64,000 nt of DNA from Cupriavidus basilensis (GTDB lineage Bacteria; Pseudomonadota; Gammaproteobacteria; Burkholderiales; Burkholderiaceae), in the NCBI RefSeq assembly GCF_000876015.1, contig NZ_BBQM01000027.1, positions 1-64,000 of the forward strand, given 5' to 3'. Position 1 is the first letter of the stretch. Each line of letters begins with the position of its first letter. A program made the translations under genes and the position numbers. Under the pieces are notes generated by a model that ran no database searches, was not told where the DNA came from, and worked only from the letters and a program-made list of their open reading frames with translations. This document shows, piece by piece, positions 40,523-49,120 of this stretch.

Positions 40523-41071
40523 ATGCAAGCGCTCCACGGCCAGGGTTTCCTGCTGCGCCCGTTCCGCTACACGGACGTGCCGCAGTTCGTCGCGGCCGTG
40601 CACGAATCGCTCGACACCGTGGGCAAGTGGATGCCCTGGTGCCACGCCGGCTACAACGTGCGCGACGCCGAAAGCTGGTTCGACATGTGCGCGGAAAGCA
40701 TGAGCAGCGGCGAAGCCTACGACATCGGCGTGTTCGCGCCGGACGGCCGCGAGCTGTACGGCGGCGTCTCCATCAACCAGATCAACCGCGACTACAATTT
40801 CGGCAACCTCGGCTACTGGATCCGGCAAAGCCGCCAGCGCCAGGGCATCGGCGCGCGCGCGGCCGACATGATGGCGTGTTATGGATTTCACTGGCTGGGG
40901 TTGACGCGGCTCGAGGTCGTGGCCGCGGAGAACAACGCGGTCAGCCGCGCGGTGGCGGAGAAGATCGGCGCGCGTTTCGAGTGCATTGCGCGGAACCGGC
41001 TGGTGTTGCATGGGGTGCCGTGTGCGGCGGCTATGTATTCGTTGGTGCCGCCTTGGTATGAGGGGGAGTAG
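40523..41071 (+). CDS. GNAT acetyltransferase, RimJ/RimL-like
   Basis: This 182-residue GNAT protein has the N-terminal strand LLRPFRYTDVPQFVAAV, core strands GGVSINQINRDYNFGNLGYWI, the acetyl-CoA turn RQRQGIGARA, and ENNAVSRAVAEKIGARFE as motif B. This resembles ribosomal-protein-serine N-acetyltransferases (RimL type). The target is unknown. The last 20 or so codons shift to T-ending codons next to element B, as bioB does next to element A. Confidence 0.87.
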   Translation: MQALHGQGFLLRPFRYTDVPQFVAAVHESLDTVGKWMPWCHAGYNVRDAESWFDMCAESMSSGEAYDIGVFAPDGRELYGGVSINQINRDYNFGNLGYWIRQSRQRQGIGARAADMMACYGFHWLGLTRLEVVAAENNAVSRAVAEKIGARFECIARNRLVLHGVPCAAAMYSLVPPWYEGE

Positions 41072-41154
41072 GTTTTAATCAGAGATTTCAACTTTAAAGT
41101 AAATTTAAAGGGCCTTAAAGGCATAAAGTCAAAATCAAGGTCAAAGTCAAAGTC

Positions 41155-41244
41155 AAAGGCTTTCGCTCCCCCGGAGCGACCTACTTTCTTTTCCCCGAAA
41201 AGAAAGTAGGCAAAGAAAGCGGGCTGCCTGGCCGGCAGGGGCAG
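41155..41244 (+). repeat. triple-hairpin end module, copy 3 (element B left)
   Basis: Base-for-base identical to 34238-34327 and to the reverse complement of 34848-34937. Together with the following 35 bases it equals the reverse complement of 34813-34937. Confidence 0.92.
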
Positions 41245-41442
41245 AGCCGAACAGTGTTGCTGGTTGTTGGTGGTTTCGTCGTGGGGCCTGCGGTTCTGCT
41301 GGCATCCTGCCGTTACCGGTTCGGCTCACCACGAACTTGCTGGCGGTGGTGGTCACGGGGTCAGACCTATGATGGCGGGTGCACTGCTGGTTCGGGCATC
41401 TGCCGTTACCGGTGCAGGCGGTCACGGCGTAGCACCGGCACT

Positions 41443-41555
41443 GGTTTCGTGGTGGGCGTGGTGGACCCGGTGCGAGTGTGTTGGGTTTCGGTCAGCGTTG
41501 AGGTTCTCGTGCCGGGCGCATTTCAATCCGGGGCCACCGTGCCCACCACGAAACC
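41443..41555. repeat. inner inverted repeat and centre of element B
   Basis: The 22-bp arm at 41443-41464 is inverted at 41534-41555 with one difference. The centre is 69 bases and differs in sequence from the centre of element A, so the arms are conserved while the centre is not. Confidence 0.85.
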
Positions 41556-41930
41556 AGTGCCGCTCCCATGACGTGCCCATTCGCTTCGGTCGCGGCAGCA
41601 GCCTGAAGGGTCTGGGCCGCCGCCATCATGCAGCGCCACCACGAATCCAATTTCGTTTGCGACGCCGCAGGCAAGCAAGCCGGTAGCGTCAGCAGCCTCA
41701 TCGAAGCCAACGCCCGCACCACGAATCCAGCACCAGCCATAAAGTCTGAGCGCCCAGCCCCCCTGCAAGGGGTCTGCTTTCTTTGGTTACTTTCTTTTCA
41801 GATAAAAGAAAGTGACTGGCATCCCCGCGCAGCGGGGATGTCATACAGCTTTTGGGTTCAAGCGCCAACAACCGCCCAAGCCTCAAGGCCCACAACAGCC
41901 AGAACAAGAAACCTAAAAAATACCAAAAAA

Positions 41931-43511
41931 CTACTTGGAAATCGCAAACGCATGAGTCCTCTCATCCTGCCGAGGCACCACGTTATATCCCTTCCTCGCC
42001 GCCCAAACATTAATCTGAAAATAAAGCGGAATCACCCCATAATCCTTGATCCCGATCTCGGTCGCATCCTGCAACAGCTTCTCGCGCGCGCGATCGTCAA
42101 TCGTGGTCAGCGCCGCGCTCAGCTTGGCATCGAGCGCCGCATTGCTGTAGCGCCCGCGATTGGACGCCCCCCATCCCTTGGCCGGATCATAGGTCGCCAG
42201 CAATGACTTGAGCGAGGACCCGGCCTCGCCGGTGTCTGCCCCCCATCCGGCCAGCATGAACGAGAAGTCGAGCTTGTTGGCGCGCGTGAAGAAGGTGGCC
42301 GACGGCATGGCTTCCACGCGGGTCTGGATGCCGATGCGCGAGAGCATCGAGGCGATGGCCTGGGCGACCTGTTCGTCGTTGACGTAGCGGTTGTTGGGCG
42401 CGTGCAGCGTGAGCTGGAAGCCGTCCGGGTAGCCGGCGTCGGCCAGCAGCTTCCTGGCCGCGGCGGCGTCGAAGGTGTCGGGCTTGAGCGACGGCGCGTA
42501 GCCGAACAGCGTGGAGTTGACCAGCTGGCCGGTGGGCTCGGCGGCGCCTTCCATCACGCGGTCGACGATGGCCTGGCGCGAGATCGCGTGCGAGATGGCG
42601 GCGCGCACGCGCGGATCCTTGAGCGGGTTCTTCGCCAGCGGCTTGCCGGCCTTGTCGGCGGCGAACGGGGTGACGTCGCGGTTGCTGTCGAGGTGCAGGT
42701 ACATCAGGCGGAAGGTGGGCACCTTGAACACGCTCACGCCCGGGTCGGCGGACAGCTTGCGGATGTCGGAGGTGGGCACGTTCTCGATGACCTGCACGTC
42801 GCCGGCCAGCAGCGCGGCCACGCGCGGCGCGTCGTTGGTGAGGATGCGCAGCGAGACGGTGTCCCACTCGGGCCTGGGGCCCCAGTAGCTGTCGTTGCGC
42901 ACGAGCTCGACGCGGTCGCCCTTGCGGAAGCTGGCGAACTTGTAGGGGCCGGTGCCGACCATCGCGCGGCCGCTGTTGAAGTCGTCGCTGCTGGCATTCT
43001 CGGCGACCTTCTTCGACACCATGTAGATGGTGGACAGGTCGTTGGGCACCAGCGGGTACGGGCCGTTGGTGGTGATGCGCACGGTCAGCTTGTCGACCGC
43101 GACGATGTCCTTGAAGCCCTTGGTGTAGATGGTGTACGGCGACGGGCTGTTCTTGACGGTGGCGGGGCGGTTGAGCGAGTAGACCACGTCGGCCGAGGTG
43201 AACTCGCTGCCGTCGTGGAACTTCACGCCGGGGCGCAGCCTGATTTCCCAGGTGGTGTCGTCGAGCGGCTTCCAGGACAGCGCCAGCGCGGGCTTGAAGC
43301 GCATCTTCTCGTCCTTGGCGATGAGCGCCTCGAACATGTGCTCGGCGACGTTCGCGTTGGGCGTGACGTTGTGATAGTGCGGGTCGAGCGAGGTGATGTC
43401 GCCGGACAGCCCGATGGTGAGGCCGGCGGCCACGGCGGCCGGGGAGGACATGGCGCAGGCCAGGCTCGTGGCGAGGGCTGCACAGGCAAGGGCGCGGCGA
43501 ATGAGGGTCAT
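41931..43511 (-). CDS. ABC transporter periplasmic substrate-binding protein, family 5 (peptide/nickel type)
   Basis: This 526-residue SBP_bac_5 protein has a signal peptide, MTLIRRALACAALATSLACA, cleaved near AVAAG. Its body includes ITSLDPHYHNVTPNANVAEHM, WEIRLRPGVKFHDGSEFTS (the family signature) and AISRQAIVDRV. Such proteins bind oligopeptides, nickel or glutathione; permease genes are absent, so it is an orphan here. The final 40 or so codons on its strand are T-ending (10 of 11 two-fold pyrimidine codons counted), a change shared with the other genes bordering the two repeat elements. Confidence 0.92.
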   Translation of the reverse strand: MTLIRRALACAALATSLACAMSSPAAVAAGLTIGLSGDITSLDPHYHNVTPNANVAEHMFEALIAKDEKMRFKPALALSWKPLDDTTWEIRLRPGVKFHDGSEFTSADVVYSLNRPATVKNSPSPYTIYTKGFKDIVAVDKLTVRITTNGPYPLVPNDLSTIYMVSKKVAENASSDDFNSGRAMVGTGPYKFASFRKGDRVELVRNDSYWGPRPEWDTVSLRILTNDAPRVAALLAGDVQVIENVPTSDIRKLSADPGVSVFKVPTFRLMYLHLDSNRDVTPFAADKAGKPLAKNPLKDPRVRAAISHAISRQAIVDRVMEGAAEPTGQLVNSTLFGYAPSLKPDTFDAAAARKLLADAGYPDGFQLTLHAPNNRYVNDEQVAQAIASMLSRIGIQTRVEAMPSATFFTRANKLDFSFMLAGWGADTGEAGSSLKSLLATYDPAKGWGASNRGRYSNAALDAKLSAALTTIDDRAREKLLQDATEIGIKDYGVIPLYFQINVWAARKGYNVVPRQDERTHAFAISK

Positions 43512-43688
43512 CGGGTGGTCCGTGGTTGTCCTGCGATGCAGGCATTGTCAGGACTCGCCCATGCCCGGTCAAGGCGGGCCGACCCGCGGCGCGCGATGCA
43601 CCGCGCCGAGGCGGGATGCACGGCGGGCGGGCGCGATGCTGGCGCCCGCCGCCGCGCTTTCACCACGGCAAGGCATGGGCGGCGGCGC

Positions 43689-45851
43689 TCAGAACGTGGT
43701 GCGCAGGCCGATCTTGACGTTGCGCCCGGCCAGCGGCGCGATGTCGCGCAGGATCGAGGTCGAGCTGCGGGCGTCCTGGTTGGTCAGGTTGTCGCCGCGC
43801 AGGTAGACCAGCGTCTGCGTGCCGGCCAGCTTGAACTTGTAGGTGATGGACAGGCCGAGCAGGGTGTAGCCGTCGGTGGGCGTGTCGTTGGCCGGCACGC
43901 GCGACTGGCGCGCGGCGTAGGTCACGTCGGCGCGCGCGCCCCACGGCCCGGCGCCGTACACCACGGCGGCGCCGAGGCGCAGCGGCGACAGGCGCGGCAG
44001 CGGCTCGCCGGTGGTGCGGTTCTGGCCGTGCACGTAGTCGGCGCGCGCTTCCAGGTCGAGCGTGTCGCTGCCGGTCAGCAGCTTCTGCGCCACGCGCGCG
44101 CGGCCTTCGGCCTCGAAGCCGTACAGCGTGGCGGCCACGCCCTGGTACTGGAACTCGGGCAGCGCGCCGGCGGCGCCGGGCGCCACCACGTTGCCTTCTG
44201 CGTCGCGCGCGTTGCCGGTGGCCGACAGCGCCAGGTAGTTCGAGAAGCGGCTGTAGTAGCCCGACAGGCTGGCGCTGTGCGGGCCGGACTTGAAGCGCAC
44301 GCCGAGATCGAGCGAGGTGGCGCGTTCCTTGGACGCATCCGGGTTGCCCTGTTCCCACGCGCCGGTGGCCACGTGGGGGCCGTTGGCGTAGAGCTCGTAG
44401 AAGGTCGGCGCGCGCTCGGTGTAGGCCAGGTTGGAGGTCAGCGACAGGGCCGGCGCGAGCTTGTAGAGCAGCCCGGCCGAGGCGCTGCCGGCATTGAAGC
44501 TGCGGCTGGCGTCCGAGAAGCGCTCGTTGCCGTCGGCGCGCGCCTTCAGGCTGGTGTGGTCCATGCGCGCGCCGAGGTTGAGCTTGAGGTCGCCGCCGGC
44601 GGTCAGCGGCATTTCCTCGAAGATGAACAGCGCGGCGTTGTCGGTGTCGGTGCTCGGCACGAAGGCTTCCTCGCCCAGCGCCGAGAAGCGCGTCGAGCCG
44701 AACTGGGTGCCGATCACGCCGGTCATGTTGCCGATGCGCGCGTGCTTCGCCTCGAAGCGCGCGTCCCAGCCGTGGTTCTTGAAGACGGTGCCGGTCTGGC
44801 CGGACTCGATTTCCTTGTGCTCGTAGTCGGTGTAGCTGAACTTGCCCTTGACCGATTCGATGAAGCCGCCGGTGCGCCCGGCCAGGTTGCGCGCCTCGCC
44901 TTCGAGCGCGAAGCGCTGCTGGCGCATCTGCAGGCGCACGTCGTCCTCGGCCGGGGTGCCGTATTCGTTGTGGTATTCGCTGTAGTTGGCGCCGACGAAG
45001 CCGTCGGCCCAGGTGTAGGCGCCGCCCAGCGAGCCGCCCTGCTGCTGCGCGCTGCTGTTGGGCAGGCGGCCGTAGGCCTCGGATTCGCCTTCGGGCAGCG
45101 GCTGGCTGTTGCGCAGGCTGGCGCTGCGCGCGTAGCCGGGAATGCGCAGGTCGCTGGTCTTGCGCACGAAGCCGTCGGCGTGCACGGCGAACTGCCCGTT
45201 GCCGGCCTCGACCAGGCCGCTGGCGCCGCGCGCGGTGTCGCCGCCGGCGGTGGCGCTGGCGTCCACCGCGCCGCCCACGCCGTGGATCGGCTCCTTGGGG
45301 ATGCGGTTGTCGATCACGTTGACCACGCCGCCGATGGCGTTGCCGCCGTACATCAGCGCGGCCGGCCCGCGCACCACCTCGATGCGCTCGGCCACCAGCG
45401 GGTCGACCGGCACCGCGTGGTCGTTGGAGAGGGTGGAGGCGTCGATGGTGCTGCCGCCGTTCTGCAGCACCTTGATGCGGTCGCCGTCGAGGCCGCGGAT
45501 GATCGGGCGGCTGGCGTTGGGGCCGAAGTAGCTGGACGACACGCCGGGCAGCCGGTCGAGCGTCTCGCCCAGCGTGCTGGCCTGGCGCACCGCGAGGGCG
45601 TCGCCGCCGAGGCTGGACACCGGCGCGACCAGGTCGGTGAGCTCGCTGCCGAGCGGGTTGGCGGTGACGACCACCTCGCGCAGCGTGGCGGCGGGCGCGG
45701 CCGGGGCAGTCGGTGCGGGAGCCGCCGTGGAAGCCGCGGGCGCGCCCTGCGCGAAGGCGCCGGCGGGGGCGGAGGCGATCAGGGCGGCGATGGCGGCCAG
45801 CGGGGTGCGGCGCAGCAGGGATTCGGGTTGGAAGCGGTAAGACAAGGACAT
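43689..45851 (-). CDS. TonB-dependent outer-membrane receptor, zinc-type (ZnuD-like)
   Basis: This 720-residue receptor has a signal peptide (to about AFAQGAP), a TonB-box-like LREVVVTANPLG, plug domain (PGVSSSYFGPNASRPIIRG, IEVVRGPAALMYGGNAIGG) and a 22-strand barrel ending in GRNVKIGLRTTF with a terminal Phe. It imports a metal or chelate using TonB energy. It follows a CobW GTPase and a DUF2946-like gene on the same strand and has Zur and a second CobW nearby, so zinc is the likely cargo; this is inferred from context. The start at 45851 is preferred because the longer frame adds a basic tail before the signal peptide. Confidence 0.87.
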   Translation of the reverse strand: MSLSYRFQPESLLRRTPLAAIAALIASAPAGAFAQGAPAASTAAPAPTAPAAPAATLREVVVTANPLGSELTDLVAPVSSLGGDALAVRQASTLGETLDRLPGVSSSYFGPNASRPIIRGLDGDRIKVLQNGGSTIDASTLSNDHAVPVDPLVAERIEVVRGPAALMYGGNAIGGVVNVIDNRIPKEPIHGVGGAVDASATAGGDTARGASGLVEAGNGQFAVHADGFVRKTSDLRIPGYARSASLRNSQPLPEGESEAYGRLPNSSAQQQGGSLGGAYTWADGFVGANYSEYHNEYGTPAEDDVRLQMRQQRFALEGEARNLAGRTGGFIESVKGKFSYTDYEHKEIESGQTGTVFKNHGWDARFEAKHARIGNMTGVIGTQFGSTRFSALGEEAFVPSTDTDNAALFIFEEMPLTAGGDLKLNLGARMDHTSLKARADGNERFSDASRSFNAGSASAGLLYKLAPALSLTSNLAYTERAPTFYELYANGPHVATGAWEQGNPDASKERATSLDLGVRFKSGPHSASLSGYYSRFSNYLALSATGNARDAEGNVVAPGAAGALPEFQYQGVAATLYGFEAEGRARVAQKLLTGSDTLDLEARADYVHGQNRTTGEPLPRLSPLRLGAAVVYGAGPWGARADVTYAARQSRVPANDTPTDGYTLLGLSITYKFKLAGTQTLVYLRGDNLTNQDARSSTSILRDIAPLAGRNVKIGLRTTF

Positions 45852-46046
45852 GGCTCGCGTTGCTTTTTTATCTGCGGTCGGGCGCACGGCGCCGGCGGCC
45901 GCGCACGCGCGCCGCGCCGCCGGGCGCGTACAGGCCAGTGCGGGCATGTACGGGCGCGGGGCGGCACGGCAAGCGGCGTGGCAGGCTGCGTGTGTGGCGC
46001 GGTGCGTCAGGAAGCGGGCGGCGGCACGGCGGCCGCGGCCCGGATG

Positions 46047-46529
46047 TCAGGCGAGGGCGGAGGCGGCGGGCGGGGCGCGCGGGTGGAAGGGCCGGGCCGG
46101 AGGCAGGTCAGGCTTGCGCCAGCCCTTGGCGGGCGGCAGCGGGGACTGGAGATGGGTCAGCGCCGGCAGGGCCGGCGTGCCGCAATGGCTGGCGGCCACG
46201 GTGGCGCCGTCGAACAGGACGCAGAAGTGTCCCGCCGCGCCGGCGGACAGCGGGACGGCGGGTTCGGGCTGGAGGTCGTCGTCCGTGTCCATGTCCGTGT
46301 CCGCGGCCAGTTCGGCGGCGGCCAGGGCGGAGCCGGCGGCGTCATTGATGGCGTCGGCGGATGCCTGCGCCGGCAGGTACGGCATCGCGCCGTGGTGGAC
46401 GCGGTGGGTCAGCCCGGCGTGCTGGGCCAGCAGCAGGCACAGCGCGAGCCATAGCGCCGGCCACAGGCCGAGGCCGCGCGCGCGGCGGCGCTGCAGGCGC
46501 CGCCAGGGCGGGACCGGCCTAGCGGGCAT
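46047..46529 (-). CDS. DUF2946-like small membrane/periplasmic protein
   Basis: This 160-residue protein has a basic N-terminus ([13 protein letters not shown]), one membrane segment or signal anchor ([15 protein letters not shown]), His-containing [12 protein letters not shown], an acidic stretch ([12 protein letters not shown]), and a C-terminal [17 protein letters not shown] motif. It looks like DUF2946 proteins, which accompany metal-uptake genes. A role in metal handling is inferred from neighbours. Its start overlaps the CobW gene end by 11 bases; a longer frame start at 46589 lies inside that gene. Confidence 0.65.
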   Translation of the reverse strand: MPARPVPPWRRLQRRRARGLGLWPALWLALCLLLAQHAGLTHRVHHGAMPYLPAQASADAINDAAGSALAAAELAADTDMDTDDDLQPEPAVPLSAGAAGHFCVLFDGATVAASHCGTPALPALTHLQSPLPPAKGWRKPDLPPARPFHPRAPPAASALA

Positions 46530-47862
46530 GCCCGCCGTGACCATCGCCGCCGCCGTGGCCGTCGTCGCCGTGATCGTGCGCGTGGCCATGATGGTGGCCG
46601 TGGTCGCCGCAGCCGCAGTCGTCGCCGTGCACGTGGTCGTCGTCGAGTCCGTCTTCCCAGGACGGGAACGGGTCGGGATAGCTCGCCCAGGCCGCCGGGC
46701 CGGCCGCCATTTCGGCGTCGGTCAGCAGGCAGGCATCGAGCAGCGCCTCGAGCGCGGGGCGGTCGAGGTCCTGGCCGATCAGCACCAGTTCCTGGCGGCG
46801 GTCGCCGAACGGGGCGGGCTGGCCGTCCACGGTCATGTCGGCCTCGATCCCGGCGCGGCTGTCGTCGTCGTCGGGCCATTCGGACGCATCCAGCGCGGCC
46901 CACCAGGCGCCGGCGCCGCCGTGGCGGCACACGCCGCCGGCCTGGCCCCAGGTGCCGGCCGTGTCCATGCGCGTGGCCAGCCAGAAGAAGCCCTTGGAGC
47001 GCAGCACGCTGCCGTGCTCGCGCAGCCATTCGGTGTGGATCAGGTCGGCGAAGCGCTGCGGGTGGAACGGGCGGCGGCGCCGGTAGACGAAGCTGCCGAT
47101 GCCGTAGGCCTCGCTCTCCGGCACGTGCTCGCCGCGCAGCTCGGCCAGCCAGCCGGGCGCCGCCGCGGCGGCGTCGAAGTCGAAGCGGCCGGTGTCGAGC
47201 ACGCTGTCCAGCGGCACCTTGCCGAAGCTGGCCGGCACGATGGCCGCGCGCGGGTTGAGCGAGCGCAGGATGCCGGTCAGGCGCGCGCGCTCGGCGTCGC
47301 CGACGAGGTCGAGCTTGTTGAGCACGATCACGTCGCAGAACTCGACCTGCTCGATCAGCAGGTCGACCACGGTGCGGTCGTCGTCCTCGTCGCGCGCCTG
47401 GCCGCGGTCCTGGAGGAAATCGGCTTCGTTGAAGTCCTGCAGGAAGTGCGCGGCGTCGACCACCGTCACCAGGGTGTCGAGGCGCGCCAGGCTGTCCAGC
47501 GCCACGCCCTGCTCGTCGGCGAAGGTGAAGGTCTCGGCCACCGGCAGCGGCTCGGCCACGCCGGTCGATTCCACCAGCAGGTAGTCGAAGCGGCCTTCGC
47601 GCGCGAGCTTGGCCACCTCGACCAGCAGGTCCTCGCGCAGCGTGCAGCAGATGCAGCCGTTGGACAGCTCCACCAGGCGCTCGCCGCTCTGTGCCACCAT
47701 GCCGTCGGCAACCAGGCGGGCATCGATGTTCACGTCCGCGAGGTCGTTGACGATCACGGCCACGCGCCTGCCTTCGCGGTTGGCGAGGATGTGGTTCAGC
47801 AGGGTGGTCTTGCCGGCACCGAGGAATCCGGACAGCACGGTGACGGGCAGGCGATCGGCCAT
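46519..47862 (-). CDS. CobW/ZNG-family zinc metallochaperone GTPase
   Basis: This 447-residue GTPase has Walker [13 protein letters not shown], the metal-binding CxCC in [11 protein letters not shown], Walker B region [13 protein letters not shown] and guanine specificity in [11 protein letters not shown]. The C-terminal CobW_C domain ends in a His/Asp-rich tail, [20 protein letters not shown] and beyond. CobW proteins of this group deliver zinc to target enzymes under zinc limitation. A Zur-like dyad lies 32-60 bases upstream of the ATG. It is first in a probable operon with the DUF2946-like gene and the TonB receptor. Confidence 0.93.
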   Translation of the reverse strand: MADRLPVTVLSGFLGAGKTTLLNHILANREGRRVAVIVNDLADVNIDARLVADGMVAQSGERLVELSNGCICCTLREDLLVEVAKLAREGRFDYLLVESTGVAEPLPVAETFTFADEQGVALDSLARLDTLVTVVDAAHFLQDFNEADFLQDRGQARDEDDDRTVVDLLIEQVEFCDVIVLNKLDLVGDAERARLTGILRSLNPRAAIVPASFGKVPLDSVLDTGRFDFDAAAAAPGWLAELRGEHVPESEAYGIGSFVYRRRRPFHPQRFADLIHTEWLREHGSVLRSKGFFWLATRMDTAGTWGQAGGVCRHGGAGAWWAALDASEWPDDDDSRAGIEADMTVDGQPAPFGDRRQELVLIGQDLDRPALEALLDACLLTDAEMAAGPAAWASYPDPFPSWEDGLDDDHVHGDDCGCGDHGHHHGHAHDHGDDGHGGGDGHGGHAR

Positions 47863-47893
47863 GACGGGAAGGCGCGCCCGGCGAGGTGCGCGC

Positions 47894-47922
47894 ATGTTAT
47901 TGCAACAAAGTTGCGACTGTAT
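47894..47922 (-). promoter_or_regulatory. candidate Zur box upstream of cobW
   Basis: The dyad GCAAC-AAA-GTTGC is embedded in atgttat-tgcaacaaagttgcg-actgtat. Its core TGCAAnnnAGTTGCG is shared with the site before zur at 50831-50853. It sits in the minus-strand promoter zone of the cobW-DUF2946-TonB receptor operon. The sharing by two zinc operons supports Zur control, but the factor is not proven. Confidence 0.6.
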
Positions 47923-48131
47923 CAGAAAGCGGGTGTTTCGGGGCCGCCGCGGCCGATATTGCGCCCGGCCATGCCGGGGCGGCGGGCGGCAGTTCTCCCG
48001 CCGTGCCTAATGATAGGCCGGTGACGTGACACCGCAAAGACGTGCCGGACAGGGCACCGGCGCGGCGGCGCGCGGCCAAGCAAAACGGCCCGGGGAACCG
48101 GGCCGTCTGGGAGCGCGCCGGCGGGTCCGGC

Positions 48132-48818
48132 TCAGTCGCCGAACAGCTTCTGGCGCAATTCGCGGCGCTGCTGGGCTTCCAGCGAGAGCGTGGCGGTGGG
48201 GCGCGCCAGCAGGCGCGGCACGCCGATCGGCTCGCCGGTTTCCTCGCACCAGCCGTAGTCGCCGGACTCGATGCGGGCCAGCGACTGCTCCACCTTCTTG
48301 AGCAGCTTGCGTTCGCGGTCGCGCGTGCGCAGCTCCAGGGCGTGCTCTTCCTCGATGGTGGCGCGGTCGGCCGGATCGGGCACGATCACCGTTTCGCGCA
48401 GGTGCTCGGTGGTCTGATCGGCGTTCTTCAGGATGTCGTCGCGCAGCTGCTCAAGGCGATTCTTGAAAAAGGCCAGTTGCGCCTCGTTCATGTAATCCTT
48501 GTCGCCCATCTTCAGGATTTCAGCTTCAGTCAGAAGTTTATTGCTGCTCATGGTTGCTGCTGATTCTCTTGTTGATGCGACCGGCGGCGTCTTGGTCCGC
48601 TCGGGTGCAGTGTCCTGCCGCTTGCGCGGCGTGGACGTTTCGCTCTGGCTGGCTGCAGTCTTGCTGCTTTGCGTGCCCCCCTTGGCCTCGCCCGCACCGG
48701 CGTGCACCGTACTGCCGCGGGGAGCGGGCGCAGCCTTGGTGGGCCGCGCCTTCAGCGTCTCGGCCGCAGCGCTACCGTTCTTGCTGCGGCTTTCTTTCGT
48801 TTTCGTTGCGGCTACCAT
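48132..48818 (-). CDS. dksA: RNA polymerase-binding protein DksA, zinc-less type, extended N-terminus
   Basis: This 228-residue protein is a low-complexity N-terminal extension of about 89 residues (Lys, Ser, Thr, Ala) followed by a full DksA (LLTEAEILKMGDKDYMNEAQ, coiled coil, globular end). DksA acts with ppGpp on RNA polymerase. Of the four zinc cysteines only the first remains: GWCEETGEPIGVPRLLARPT continues to LSLEAQQRRE, so the C4 finger is replaced by C/T/S/A. AGAGGTG precedes the ATG at 48818; the internal ATG at 48551 (MSSNKLL) gives a 139-residue DksA of usual length but has a weak ribosome site, so both forms may be made. Confidence 0.9.
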   Translation of the reverse strand: MVAATKTKESRSKNGSAAAETLKARPTKAAPAPRGSTVHAGAGEAKGGTQSSKTAASQSETSTPRKRQDTAPERTKTPPVASTRESAATMSSNKLLTEAEILKMGDKDYMNEAQLAFFKNRLEQLRDDILKNADQTTEHLRETVIVPDPADRATIEEEHALELRTRDRERKLLKKVEQSLARIESGDYGWCEETGEPIGVPRLLARPTATLSLEAQQRRELRQKLFGD

Positions 48819-48989
48819 GGGACACCTCTTTTCTCGCGTCGGTCGATATCGGCGCGGAACCTGTGCCCCAAGCGGAGGGCGGTCTCCGCACGAAGCACTG
48901 CGACCGCACCTGCCGGCAGCCCGCCTCATGCTGACGACGACCGCCGCCCTGCATTGCGCGGGCGCCGCCGCCGAGGCTGCGTAACCCGC

Positions 48990-49018
48990 ACTAAATCCAG
49001 ACTATTGTACTTGAACAA
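48990..49018 (-). promoter_or_regulatory. promoter candidate for dksA
   Basis: On the minus strand TTGTTC (49018-49013), a 17-base spacer and TTTAGT (48995-48990) lie in an AT-rich pocket about 170 bases before the dksA ATG. An alternative -10, TACAAT, is at 49009-49004. This is weak evidence from hexamers only. Confidence 0.3.
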
Positions 49019-49120
49019 AAATTTTGGAGATATGGGGGAAAAGCGGGGAGTTTTCCCTGAGTTCCCGACCCCCTTGCCGGCGGGGGCGGGCGGGGCGGGC
49101 GGAGGGCGCCCGCCGCGGGG

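Larger units (their letters stand above)
41110..41840. repeat. composite inverted-repeat element B
   Basis: This is the second copy of the element at 34.2-35.05 kb. The left arm has GTCAAA repeats, the identical 90-bp hairpin module (41155-41244), and a long direct repeat of the element A left arm through about 41480. The inner 22-bp inverted repeat is at 41443-41464 and 41534-41555 with one mismatch. The right arm is diverged: its end hairpin is ACTTTCTTTT-cagat-AAAAGAAAGT (41789-41813), followed by ATCCCCGC-gca-GCGGGGAT (41821-41839). No transposase or convincing coding sequence is seen in 41072-41930. Confidence 0.83.

Noticed and set aside
41628-42206. 192-codon plus-strand frame over the element B right arm
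   Set aside because: It covers half a repeat arm and the antisense end of the ABC binding protein, with no ribosome site.
42402-46454. 1,350-codon plus-strand open frame across the ABC binding protein and TonB receptor
   Set aside because: It spans two real minus-strand genes and their gap; low-complexity Ala/Gly/Val composition shows it is a high-GC shadow.
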